Of a DNA stretch of 64,000 nt, positions 42,125-54,100 are shown one piece after another. A program made the position numbers and the translations under genes. The stretch is from positions 341,001 through 405,000 of the forward strand of contig NC_019877.2 in the NCBI RefSeq assembly GCF_002234675.1, in the 5' to 3' direction. The notes under the pieces are model-generated. The model was not told the origin of the DNA. It ran no database searches and worked only from the letters and a program-made list of their open reading frames with translations. Every line of letters begins with the position of its first letter. Position 1 is the first letter of the stretch. The DNA is from Oryzias latipes (Eukaryota > Chordata > Actinopteri > Beloniformes > Adrianichthyidae).

Positions 42125-45100
42125 CCCCCATGGAGGACTGCTGAGGCCCCCAGGCTGAAAAAGAAACTTCCTGGTTGAATGAACGTCAAAATGAAAACAG
42201 CCTGGACTCCGGGTAGATCGTCGTTCAGCAGCTGAAGCTCCAGCTTCAGGAAAACATCTTCAAAGTATCTTAAAATAGTCTTTTTCTAAACATTGACACC
42301 ATCAGAAGCATTTCTTTCCTCCTAAAAGCAGAAGTTCTGCAGCCCGACAGAAAACCAGACCTGCTCTGGATCTTCCTGGACAGAAACAGTTTTTCTTCGA
42401 GCTTCATGTGGTGTTGCTGTCTCTGTCCTGCAGATGGCGCTCCGCTGAGCGAGCTGTCCTGGTCCTCCTCCCTGGCCGTGGTGGCCATTTCCTTCTCGGG
42501 CCTCTTCACCTTCGTCTTCCTCATGCTGGCCTGCCTCTGCTGCAAGAGGAGGAGGATGGGCTTCAAGGTGCGTTTCTGCGTCCTTTCCCCACAGCAGCTG
42601 CCTCTGAGCAAGGGGCTCCATCATGGTGGAGGCGGGGCTCCATCATGGTGGAGGCGGGGCTCCATTATGGTGGAAGCGGGGCTCCATCATGGTGGAGGCG
42701 GGGCTCCATTATGGTGGAGGCGGGGCTCCATTATGGTGGAGGCGGGGCTCCATCATGGTGGAGGCGGGGCTCCATTATGGTGGAGGCGGGGCTCCATTAT
42801 GGTGGAGGCGGGGCTCCATCATGGTGGAGGCGGGGCTCCATTATGGTGGAGGCGGGGCTCCATTATGGTGGAGGCCGGGCTCCATCATGGTGGAGGCGGG
42901 GCTCCATCATGGTGGAGGCGGGGCTCCATTATGGTGGAGGCGGGGCTCCATTATGGTGGAGGCGGGGCTCCATCATGGTGGAGGCGGGGCTCCATTATGG
43001 TGGAGGCGGGGCTCCATTATGGTGGAGGCCGGGCTCCATCATGGTGGAGGCGGGGCTCCATCATGGTGGGTCTGGAACGCTTCAGAACCTTGTTTAAGTG
43101 AAATACTTTTCACGTAGACGTTTCCTGTTGCCATTGTCCTGGCAATGTGAGTTGGAATCGTTGACATACTGAAAGATCCTTGGAGGTTAAACCACGCCTA
43201 CAATAGATCAGATTAAACCACGCCCTCCATATTGTTAGCTCAACCATGTCTACCCTATTGGTGGGGTCAAACCCCGCCCATCCTTTTGGCATTTAACCAC
43301 GCCCACAATCTTGCAGGTAAACAATGCTAACTCTCTTGGAGGTTAAGCCACGCCCATCATTTGTCTTTGTGTTAGCAAAAAGATTTCTTTTCACCAACAT
43401 ACTATTAAAATAAATGTTTAAATAGATCCTTTTACTTTAAAATATGAGCAGACTTTTATTTTTACCAACAATAATTCAGGAAAACTTTTAATAATTGTTT
43501 CTGAGAAAATTACTAAAGGAAATTTCACAATAAAAGCTCAAATCTTCTGATCCCTTCACAAACTTCTTGGATTCTTCTTCACCCGCAGTGTTTGTAGGAA
43601 GTTTGAGTTTTATTTAAACATGTTCTGAGGAAAAAACATCTCCCCTGCGACCCCCCCCCCCCCCCACACACACACACACACACACAGCTGGTGGGGTAAA
43701 TCCATTTTTCTTGGAAACCTCCTTCAGATCAGAGCGGAAACGGACGTTTCACACGTCTGCTGTGCGTTTCTGGCTGAAGGGACCAGCTGGACGCTGAGGA
43801 GCCTGGAGGCAGCACTGGGGTGGGGGTGGGGGCGAGAGGGCGTGAGGAAGGGTCAGCCTGAGAGTCCGCAGCACATCCGGCCCCCCGGGGCCTCATCTGG
43901 AATGAAGAACATCAGAGGAAGTGAAGTGAAGAGAAGAGAAGAGAAGAGAAGAGAAGAGAAGAGAAGAGAAGAGAAGAGAAGAGAAGAGAAGAGAAGAGAA
44001 GAGAAGAGAAGAGAAGAGAAGAGAAGAGAAGAGAAGAGAAGAGAAGAGAAGAGAAGAGAAGAGGCCTCTGCTAAGCTAAAACGCAGAGTCGACGGTTTCC
44101 TCTTTTTTTTGGGGGGGGGGGGGGGGGGACTGTTAAAGTCCCCTCAACTCCTCGTGTCGAGTCCGACACGAGGAGTTGAGGGGAGAACCTGATGCTCCTG
44201 AAACGCATTTCATCTTCACTGCAATGAAACCGAAACGCCCATTCACTACAGTTAAAAAAGGAACTTCACCAAATGTGATGGACTGTTGAAGCTTTGATCC
44301 CGCCTCCACCCTAAACCCGCCTCCACCCTAAACCCGCCTCCACCCTAAACCCGCCTCCACCCTAAAACGGCCTCCACCCTAAAACGGCTTCCGCCCTGGA
44401 TGAATGGAGCAAAGCGAAGTGGGACGTGAAGTTTGTATCTCGCCGCCGACAGGCGTGTTTGGAGGTCAGGGAAGTGACATCATCACGTGACTCTCTGACG
44501 AAAAGGTTGTTGGTTTTTTACGCCGGACAGACAGAAAAATCCGATGTCCTTCCAGAAGTTACAGAGTCACCTGACCGACACGCCTACGATAAGGCGGAGG
44601 TTTCCCAGAATCCACCTCTGCCTGAAACAGCAGCGATGTGATGTTTTCTAACACTGGTGGGGGGGGGGGTTCTTACGTTCTGTCATTCTGAACACAGTTC
44701 TTTGACTGAACACGGCCGTTCTAGATCAAGATCCCTCCACAAGTCCGTTCAGACCACGGGGTCAAAGGTCACCCACAGATGCTCTCCTCTGGGAAACGGG
44801 AGGATGAGGAGCGCTGATGTCACACCAGTAGTATGTGACCCCCCCCAAGAAAAAGGAAACCAGTGTTTTTCGCTCTCAGCTCAGATTCAGTCCTCTCCCT
44901 CCCTTGGTGACCCAAGGTTAAGCTCCTCCCACTTCCTCCTGACCCCCTTTCCCTCCCCCCGTCCCTCCATCCTGGGGAGACTCTGGTCAGCTGCAGACCT
45001 CCTCCTTTCTGTGAGCGTCTGCAGGAGGATGAAGGATCCGGACTCTTCCTCCAGCTGCCCCCCTCACACCTGAAAGGGGGGGGGGGGTCAGTTATGAGCC

Positions 45101-48100
45101 CTGAGTGAAGGTAAGGGTGGGGGGGGTCATGACGATTTTAAGGAGGATTTTGAAGTTTAAGCTTTATCTTAATTTCAAACCAATGAAAAGATGCGTTCAG
45201 GGGTTGTAGGGAAACCGGACAACAAGGGTGTTACCGAGGAGAGAGGGGGGGGGGGCGCATTAGGATGAAAGTGTGTGTGTGTCTGTTTGTGTGTGTGCGT
45301 GTGTGTTGCTCTAGGCTGTGGGGGGGGTGTCACATATTTCCAGCAGAGAGACTTATTTTCTGACTTGTGGCCCCCATTGTGGGATGTCCAGATCGGTTCT
45401 GGTCCAGTTCTAAAGGGCCCGGTAGAACACCTGATCCAGGTGATCAGTACTCATTTCCATGTTTCCACCAAACCCAACCCGTTTCTTGTGGGGGGGGGTC
45501 ATTCAGGAGGGTTTGGCTGCTGCAGCTCTTCTGTTCCCGCCTGATTCCAGACGACATCTGAGCGGATAAGCTGAGGCGAGTCGAAACAAACAAACCTAAA
45601 GCCGCTAATCTCTGGATTCTGGAGGCGCTTCGTTTACAGACACGACCCAAAAGCCGGAACCGGTTCCGACAGACGTGGAACCCTCCAGAAATACCACCTT
45701 AAAACTCCACCAGAAGCCGCTTCTGTCCTTTCGGTTTTAGTCTGCAGATTCTGATGGAATTCTTTGACTTTCAGGTTTTGACCAGAAACAGAACCAAAGC
45801 GTGAAATCTTCTGCTCGTTAATGATTGTTGGGTCGTGTGTTGCCATGGTGACTCCCTGCATTTTTGCCAATAAGAGGAAAGTATGCAGGTTAGGGACACA
45901 GCTGGAATCTCAGCAGCAGATCTGAAATCAGATCAACTTCATTCAAATATATTTGACTTCCAAAAATCTCAAAATGTGATTCATAAATGTCTCATAAAGA
46001 AATGGAGCCAAAAAGCAACAGTTCAATGATGAACATGAATAGCACTGAAATGTAAACCGATCCAAATACATTTCCAATTCTTTAAAAATGGTTTTTATAG
46101 AATTTATTCTTTCGCATCTAGTAAGAATCTTTTTTTCTTCTTCTAACAGAGTTTTTTTTTGGGGGAAATGATCATCTAGAGTTTGTGAACCCGGTCTGAT
46201 GGTTCCCCTCCAGGTCCTAGCGTTAGCCTCAGCTAGCTTCTCTCACGACTCAGAGTTCTGCGTTTTGTGCTGCAGGAGTTCAAAAATGCGGATGGCGACG
46301 AATACCACGCAGACCTGTCCACCTTGGCCTCGCCGGCCTCCCAGGGCGGTCCGGACGTCTACATCCTCCCCCTCACCGAGGTTTCCCTGCCGACGGCCAA
46401 ACAGCCGGCGCGGTCCGGTGAGTCCACGCTAGGTTTTGTTATTTACTGACTTGTTACATTAATTGTTATTTACTAGATTACAGTACCAAATTACTACTGT
46501 GTGATCATTAAAAAAAAAAAAAAAAAGAATTTATGAAAAGTTTCACTTCCGTGACTCCGCCCCATAATGTTGCCATGGCAACAGCAACGAGAAGAAGCTA
46601 CAGTGATGAAGGCAGGTGAAGCCATACAATAATCACAGACTGTGTCCGAATACCGGCCAAAACCCCTAAATACTAAAAGACGATATAGTGAAGCACCATG
46701 TAAAAGCAATTCAGACTTAAAGCTCACTATTTTTATTTTAAACGGCGGATATGACGTCATCGATTTCACAAAGTTAAAATCTAATAGATATGAGAGTTTT
46801 GAGACGATTATTTATTAGTCCACTGTTTTATGAAGATAAAAACGTTGTTGGTTTATTAAAAAGAATACATTTAAATACTTTTTTGGGCCGATCTAGTGAG
46901 CATCGATGCACACTGCTTTTTCGCACTAGATAGTGAATTATGAAGCGAGTAGGGAAGGAATTCGGACACAAGGACAGACACAACCTTTGAGTTTTATGGA
47001 GAGTGCCGCCTGCTGGCCAAACCAGGCATTGCAGCAGAGAAACCGAGCCTCTCCTCTAGTTTCTGCTGGACTTTTCTAAACGTAACGACGCTTTGATTTC
47101 TTTGATTGACAGATTTCTGTCACTAACTGAAATCAAACATTTCTCACTGCTCTTCATTTGAACTGCACAAGACTTCAGGCTAACGGCTAACGTTGTGGGC
47201 GGGGCACTTTAAAAATGGTTGCCTTGGTGAAAAAGGAAACTTTTTCCTCGTGAGGGTTTTGATTTTGCATTCACATTGTTGTGCTGAGACGGCATCGGAG
47301 GACAAAATGGTTAAAAATGGGATGAAAGGTTTCCTTCTGCTGCGGTTCGAGTCTCGGGTCGTCCGCTGAACCAAAGCCCTTTCTGCAGAATGCCAGATTC
47401 TGACTCAGACAAGCTGATTCCAGCGTGTGAGCGCTGCAGCTCCCTGGAGTCTGCTCCACCCTGCTGCTGGTCAGCAGGGCCTCCACCTCTCCCACAATGC
47501 CTTGCTGCAGGTCCCTGCAGGATGAACCCCTCAGCTTTTTCCCACAAACATCTGCCGGTTGCGTAACGGCGTCCAGGCTGCTGGCCCACGCCGCCGTCTG
47601 CTGGTATGCTAGGCATGCGGGAGCACGAAACCCCAGAGAGCAGGCCGCTCCTCCACAGCCCCGCCGTCTCTGCCTGCTCTGTGGAACAGTGGCGTTTGTT
47701 GTGTGTTCGATGGACTTCAAAAAGCAGATGTTCACTTCCGGCGTTTGATGTGAGACGCCAAAAAACCACAAAACAAGTTTAAAAGCCAAATCTGTTCACC
47801 GCTGGTTGAGACAAAGGAGTCTTTACCTCCAGGAAAACAGGCGGAGCCGTCAGTGATTAATGGCTAACATGTGGCAGAGCAGCAGTGGCGTCCACAGATC
47901 TATTACTTCAGGGAGGCTCCGCCCACTGACATCATCCGGGAGATATCCATGTTTCTGGAGAGAAAAATAAAGCCGGTTATTTGTCTGCAAAGATGACAAA
48001 AGTTCTGGATCCAAACTTCAGAACAGAAATGATGACAAAACGATGCAAAACTGCAAAAATAAACCCAAACTCCGCCCCTCAAAGCTGTTTCCATAGCAAC

Positions 48101-51100
48101 AGCATTTTTTTCAATGTTTGTGGGCATTACTTTACTCATCTAACAGTTATAGTTGGTATCCACCTTCTTCACTTAAAGACCAGACACAATCTCAGCTGTG
48201 AACTTGACCTCTGACCTTCCTGAGGTCACTCTTTTGGGGTTAATCCTGACTCTGTGGATCACGTTCGATCCAAAGATCTTTGTCTCTAGAAAAGTCGGCT
48301 GGAAGCGTTTCTCCTCTCAAAGCTCACAAAGTCAATAAACGGTACGGTCAGAAAAGATCACATCGCCCCTAGAAAATGGTTTATTCCGGATCAAACCAAA
48401 TCCAGTCAATTCAGTCACCATTTCTTTACGATGTTGGTCTGAGTTTCTATAGCAACCACTCCCACCAATCAGGAGTGAGCTTGAAAGCGGGCTACACAAA
48501 ATCTGTCAAAGGTTTTGACTGTTGGAGATGGGGGGCCAGCAGGCTCCACCTACTTTTACTGAGGCACCTGATGGACAGGAATCAGAGTCAGAATGTTTAT
48601 TCTGACCAATGGAATGACTCAGCTGTTTCTTCTTCTATAAAAGTTGATGAGATCTGCAGGCACTTCCTGTTTGGAACGCCGGTGGGCGGGGTCTCTCAGT
48701 CCAGTTCTCACATACGGTCAATGATCTGAACATGAACTTGTAATTATGACAGTTAAATGGCAAAAAAATGGGCGGGACAAACTTTACAGGGAAAAGTTAA
48801 AAACTGACTAATAGATCTGTCAAGAACAATCCATCCATCCATCCATCCATCCATCCTTCCATCCTTCCCTCTATTTTCTTAACCGCTGTAATCTTTTGGG
48901 GTCACTGGGTTGCCAGAGTGAGTCCCGGTTGCTCGTGGGTGAAGGCGGAGTTCACCTTGGAGGTCGTCAGCCTGTCACAGGCCTTTCTAGAACACTCAGA
49001 CCTGAAACTTTTTTCCTTCACTGCATTTTTACTCTTTTTTTTCATCAGTTCAGTTCGAAGCTTTAAAATTAAACAGAGAAGATTCAACTCAAGTGCAGAA
49101 ACCAGTCATCCATTTGGGTCTCAGCTCGGCGTTCCTGCCTCCGTCCCGCCGTGCTCGGGCGGGGGCTCCTGTGGGTGGGTGGGGTGTCCAGTGGGACCTG
49201 TTGAGGCCCGGTTCTGAGGAGCCGCCCTGATGCAGCTGTTCTCTCACAAAAGCCCAAACGCCTTCCAGGCTCCGGACCCAACAGGAAACATCTCAGCTGC
49301 TTCGTTCCCGACTGCTCCCATCATCCCAGGTTCCTGTCCAACCCCCCCCACCCCCCATCTCCACATCTGCTCCTCGTCTGCTGAGACGTTCTCAGTCAGT
49401 CCTTCAATCAGCAACAAATATGATATGAATAAAACCTTTAGGATCTGAAACTATTGCTGAAAGCAAACTGAGGATTAAATATGAACGTCTTAAAATCCCA
49501 GAGTCCATCTGTGGAAACCTGGACGAAGATCTAAACCACGTAGAGATGTTCTGCTCATTAAAACAAGAGATTAACAAAAACCAGGAAAGGAAAAAAAGCC
49601 TTTAGCTTCTGAATAAATGAGTTCCTGCTGCTTTATGTGACCCTGAAGAATAAAAAACACATTTTAAACGGTTTAAAAACAGAAACCGACTAATATTGAA
49701 TCATTTTTCTGCCGTTTTTGTTTTTGAGCAAACTTGTATTAATTGTTTTTAGTTCTGGTTCTGTTTGGCAGAAAGCAGCGAAGGTGAGGAAAGTTTAGCA
49801 CCGATCAAATATTCGACTTTTCATGATGGGGGCGGGGCCAAAGCTCTGACCTCAGAGACGCTCTGCAGCATTTATCATCATGAAAGCAGCGTTTGTCCCG
49901 TTTGCAGAGCTTTGGTCTCCTTTGGAAAAGTGACTGAATGACTTTTGCTGCTGTTCTAGGTTCTGAGGTTCTGAGTCCAAACCAGAGAAATCTTTCTGCT
50001 CTTCGTCTCCATCCGGTTCTTAAATACGCCTCAGAATAGATGATAAACTGTTTATTTACGTTCTTCAAACACTTAAACAGATAAAAAAGAGACTTTTTTC
50101 CGATGCAGGGGTGGACCTGAGGAGTTTTGGGGTCGAGGGCAACGACAGGCAACCCCCCCCCCCCCCCGCCCCTCCTTTCATACAGATTTTCTGTAGTTTG
50201 AAAGTGAAAATACTTTCTTTTTGTTTGTTTTCTTGGAGCTTCAGTCTCGTCTTTCTGCTGACGTTCTCTCCCTGTTTGGGTTTTCGGCTCCAGAACCGAT
50301 GTTCTGGCTGCCCCCCCCCCCCCCCAGTGTCATTGTTCGGCATGAGAATGGGGGCTGAGCACGGCAGTGTGGGTGGAACCCGCCACTGTTTGTCCCTGTG
50401 TCATGTCTCTGGAGGGGTGGGGGGTGGGGGAGAGAATGGGTTCAGTGTGTTCAGACCAACCGGTCCAAACTGGTGCCGTGCCGGCCCACGCTGCCGGACA
50501 ATGCGCTCCATTCTGCCTCGGGCCGGACAATGTGTGTGGGGGGGTGAGGAATGACCAGTCTGACAGAAGGACGAGGCGTCCAGCATCTTCTCCTCACAGG
50601 GACTGGACTGTGTGGAGGGGGGGGGGGGGGGGGGGGGCACAAAGAGCTGCCTGTCTGCTGGGGTGCAGCTGGAATCAGAGTGTCGCTGCAGGAGATGTGG
50701 AGGGCGGGGGGGGGGGGCTCGAGCAGGGAGGAGTCGGGATGGGAGCACGCCGTGGGGGGAGGAGGACAGACGCTGGTGGACGCCGGTTCTGTCCTCCGGA
50801 GGTTAGATCCTCTTCAAACGAAACGCCTCCAACAGCTGAGGGTCTGAGGGTCTGAAGGTCTGAGGGTCTGGAGGTCTGAAGGTCTGAGGGTCTGAGGGTC
50901 TGAGGGTCTGAAGGTCTGAGGGTCTGAAGGTCTGAAGGTCTGAAGGTCTGAAGGTCTGAAGGTCTGAGGGTCTGAGGGTCTGAAGGTCTGAGGGTCTGGA
51001 GGTCTGAAGGTCTGAGGGTCTGAGGGTCTGAGGGTCTGAAGGTCTGAGGTTCTGAGGGTCTGAAGGTCTGAGGGTCTGAAGGTCTGAGGGTCTGAGGGTC

Positions 51101-54100
51101 TGAAGGTCTGAGGGTCTGGAGGTCTGAAGGTCTGAGGGTCTGGAGGTCTGAGGGTCTGGAGGTCTGAAGGTCTGAGGGTCTGGAGGTCTGAAGGTCTGAA
51201 GGTCTGGAGGTCTGAAGGTCTGGAGGTCTGAGGGTCTGGAGGTCTGAAGGTCTGAGGGTCTGAAGGTCTGAGGGTCTGGAGGTCTGAAGGTCTGAAGGTC
51301 TGAAGGTCTGAAGGTCTGAGGGTCTGAGGGTCTGAAGGTCTGAGGGTCTGGAGGTCTGAAGGTCTGAGGGTCTGAGGGTCTGAAGGTCTGAGGGTCTGAG
51401 GGTCTGAAGGTCTGAGGGTCTGGAGGTCTGAAGGTCTGAGGGTCTGAGGGTCTGAGGGTCTGGAGGTCTGAAGGTCTGAGGGTCTGAGGGTCTGAGGGTC
51501 TGAGGGTCTGAGGGTCTGAAGGTCTGAGGGTCAGAAGGTCTGAGGGTCTGAGGGTCTGAGGGTCTGGAGGTCTGAAGGTCTGAGGGTCTGAAGGTCTGAG
51601 GGTCTGGAGGTCTGAAGGTCTGAGGGTCTGGAGGTCTGAAGGTCTGAAGGTCTGGAGGTCTGAAGGTCTGAAGGTCTGAGGGTCTGGAGGTCTGAAGGTC
51701 TGAAGGTCTGAAGGTCTGAAGGTCTGAGGGTCTGAGGGTCTGAAGGTCTGAGGGTCTGGAGGTCTGAAGGTCTGAGGGTCTGAAGGTCTGAGGGTCTGGA
51801 GGTCTGAAGGTCTGAGGGTCTGGAGGTCTGAAGGTCTGAAGGTCTGGAGGTCTGAAGGTCTGGAGGTCTGAAGGTCTGGAGGTCTGAAGGTCTTGAGGTC
51901 TGAAGGTCTGAAGGTCTGGAGGTCTGAAGGTCTGGAGGTCTGGAGGTCTGGAGGTCTGAAGGTCTGGAGGTCTGGAGGTCTGAAGGTCTGAGGGTGACGG
52001 AGGTGAATGGATGTTTGGGGCTTAGAAAGGTAAAAAATTGTAAGTTTTATTTTTCACAATCGTCTTGTTCTCAGAGATGATTTCCGTCTTTAGGTATTTA
52101 TTGCAGGAAAAGGTGTTTTGAGCAAAAATCTGAGTTTCTGAGGTTTTGGTCTCATTTGTCTCAGAGGTTAAAAACCAAATGGTGGATTTTTGTGCTTCTG
52201 GTTCCTGCAGAGATGCTTTTAAACTTTTACTTCATATTCTTCTAGTTCTTACTCACAAATGTATTTATATTTAAATCACTAGGAAACCTAACAATTAAAT
52301 ATTTTATTCTGTTTTACAATTTTCATACATTTTATGACCTTTTAACTTGTTGAACATGAATTTTGAATGAAGACTGATAAAAATAATAATAATCTAAAGC
52401 ATCTTTCTTATCTTTGACTGTTGTTTTCTTGCTTTTCTTCTGTTGTTTTTCTATTTAATTAACTTTATTTTGCTCCAAATCCTGTTGTTTCTTTCAGACT
52501 TTGATCATTTCAGACGTGAATCTGGTCGCTAACCTCCTTCCCGCTCTGTTCTCGTCTCCAGTTCAGCTCCTGAAGTCCGCAGACGTGGGCCGCCACAGTC
52601 TGCTGTACCTGAAGGAGATCGGACATGGCTGGTTCGGGAAGGTGAGTCCACCTGGGACTTTGGGTCTGGAACCGGGCAGAACCAGCAGGAACCATGGAGT
52701 GGATCCAGAGCAGACGTTGTGTGTTCTCTACAGGTTCTGCTGGGGGAGGTGACCTCCGGCCCGACCACCACTCAGGTGGTGGTGAAGGAGCTGAAAGCCA
52801 GTGCCGGCGTGCACGATCAGATGCACTTCCTGGATGAAGCTCAGCCGTATCGGTACACTTTTCGTGACTTTAACCAGATGACACTGCAAAACTCACAGAT
52901 GCAGATTTGACTTTTAGAGCTAAAGAAAATCAAGGAAAACCTGGATTATATTTTTTGGTGTAAAAACCTGAGCTGGGAAGTTTTCATAGACGGTTCAGAT
53001 TTCAGCCTCCTGTGTTTTCTGGTTTTGTGTAAAAACCCGGTCGTCCGCTCCACAGCGCCCTCCAGCACCCGGCGCTGCTGCAGTGTTTGGCCCAGTGCAC
53101 TGAGGTGACGCCATATCTGCTGGTGATGGAGTTCTGCCCACTGGTGAGCTTCCACTCACATCCCAACTCAACCACTGACTCATGGCCCCTCTTTGGCCAC
53201 GCCCACTCCAGTCAGTCAACTTCAACTGTGAGACAGAATATTTGAAAAAAGAATCCAGAAAATCCCAGTGATGGTTTTTAAATGATTTATACAGTTGATG
53301 GAGCAGAAAATATAACAAAAGTTAACCTCGATGCTTTGTAAAGTTACGCTGGTGTCAAAGGTCAAAGGTCTCCTTCAGCAGGTTTGGTCCATTCCACCAT
53401 GCAGATCTGCTCCAGGGCTGGCATGTTTTGGGACTCTTGACTCCCTCTGCAGATTCTCTGTTGGTCCAGATTCTGGCTAAAACACTCCAGAACCTTGAAA
53501 TGTTTTTGATGTAGCCGCTTCTTCGTTGTCATGGCGATGTGTTTGGGATCATTGTCCTGCTGGGAGATCCATTCTCTGTGTTCTCACTGATGGGAGGAGA
53601 TTTCTGTCAAAAATCTCTCCATCCATGGATCCGTTCATCCTCTTCTTCACATAGATCAGTCGTCCTGCCCCCTTTGCAGAAAAACTTCCCCAAACCATGA
53701 TGATTCCACCCCCATGCTTCACAATGGGCATGGTGTTCTTGGGATGCAGCTCAGCCTTCTTCCTCCTCCAAACATGGTGAGTGGAGTTTATATCAAAGAG
53801 TTCGATTTGATCACAGCCGATCCTTCTCCATATCCTCCTCTGGATCATCTGGGTTGTTTCCGGAGAACTTTAGACGGTCTGGAGGTGAGCTGGCTTAAGC
53901 AAGAGGACCTTTGGAGCTCTGCAGGGTTTGAATCCATGATTGATATGCGTTACCATAGTAACCTTTGCTGCTGTGGTTCCAGCTTTTATCCGGTCATTGA
54001 TCAGTTCCACCGTGTAGTTCTGGTCTGTTTCCTCACGGATCATTTGTTCCAGCAGGTGAGGTCTTTCGTTTCTAAGAACTGCTCAGATGGTTGAGCTCTT

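Larger units (their letters stand above)
30317..42433 (+). other. aatk: aatk intron 1 (12.1 kb)
   Basis: It contains a SINE (31075-31333), three minisatellites (12-bp, 17-bp and 12-bp), GT and G-run tracts, and a purine-rich stretch (39190-39400). Frames of up to 320 codons in it are repeat artefacts. No nested gene is supported. Confidence 0.7.
42568..46275 (+). other. aatk: aatk intron 2 (3.7 kb)
   Basis: It holds the 22-bp minisatellite, a (AAGAG)n tract, poly-G, a perfect hairpin and a 17-bp repeat. No gene is supported. Confidence 0.7.
46418..52561 (+). other. aatk: aatk intron 3 (6.1 kb)
   Basis: Mostly unremarkable sequence, with a (CCAT)n stretch at 48828-48860, G- and C-runs at 50150-50710, and a 1.17-kb octamer array near its end. 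No gene is supported; a 172-codon minus frame at 47271-47789 shows no domain. Confidence 0.65.

Noticed and set aside
42406..43117. Frames running from aatk exon 2 into the 22-bp array
   Set aside because: The exon ends at a donor at 42567 that joins in phase to exon 3; the array is intronic.
47271..47789. 172-codon minus frame in aatk intron 3
   Set aside because: No recognisable domain, no polyadenylation signal in place, and an alternative 152-codon frame overlaps it, so it looks like chance.
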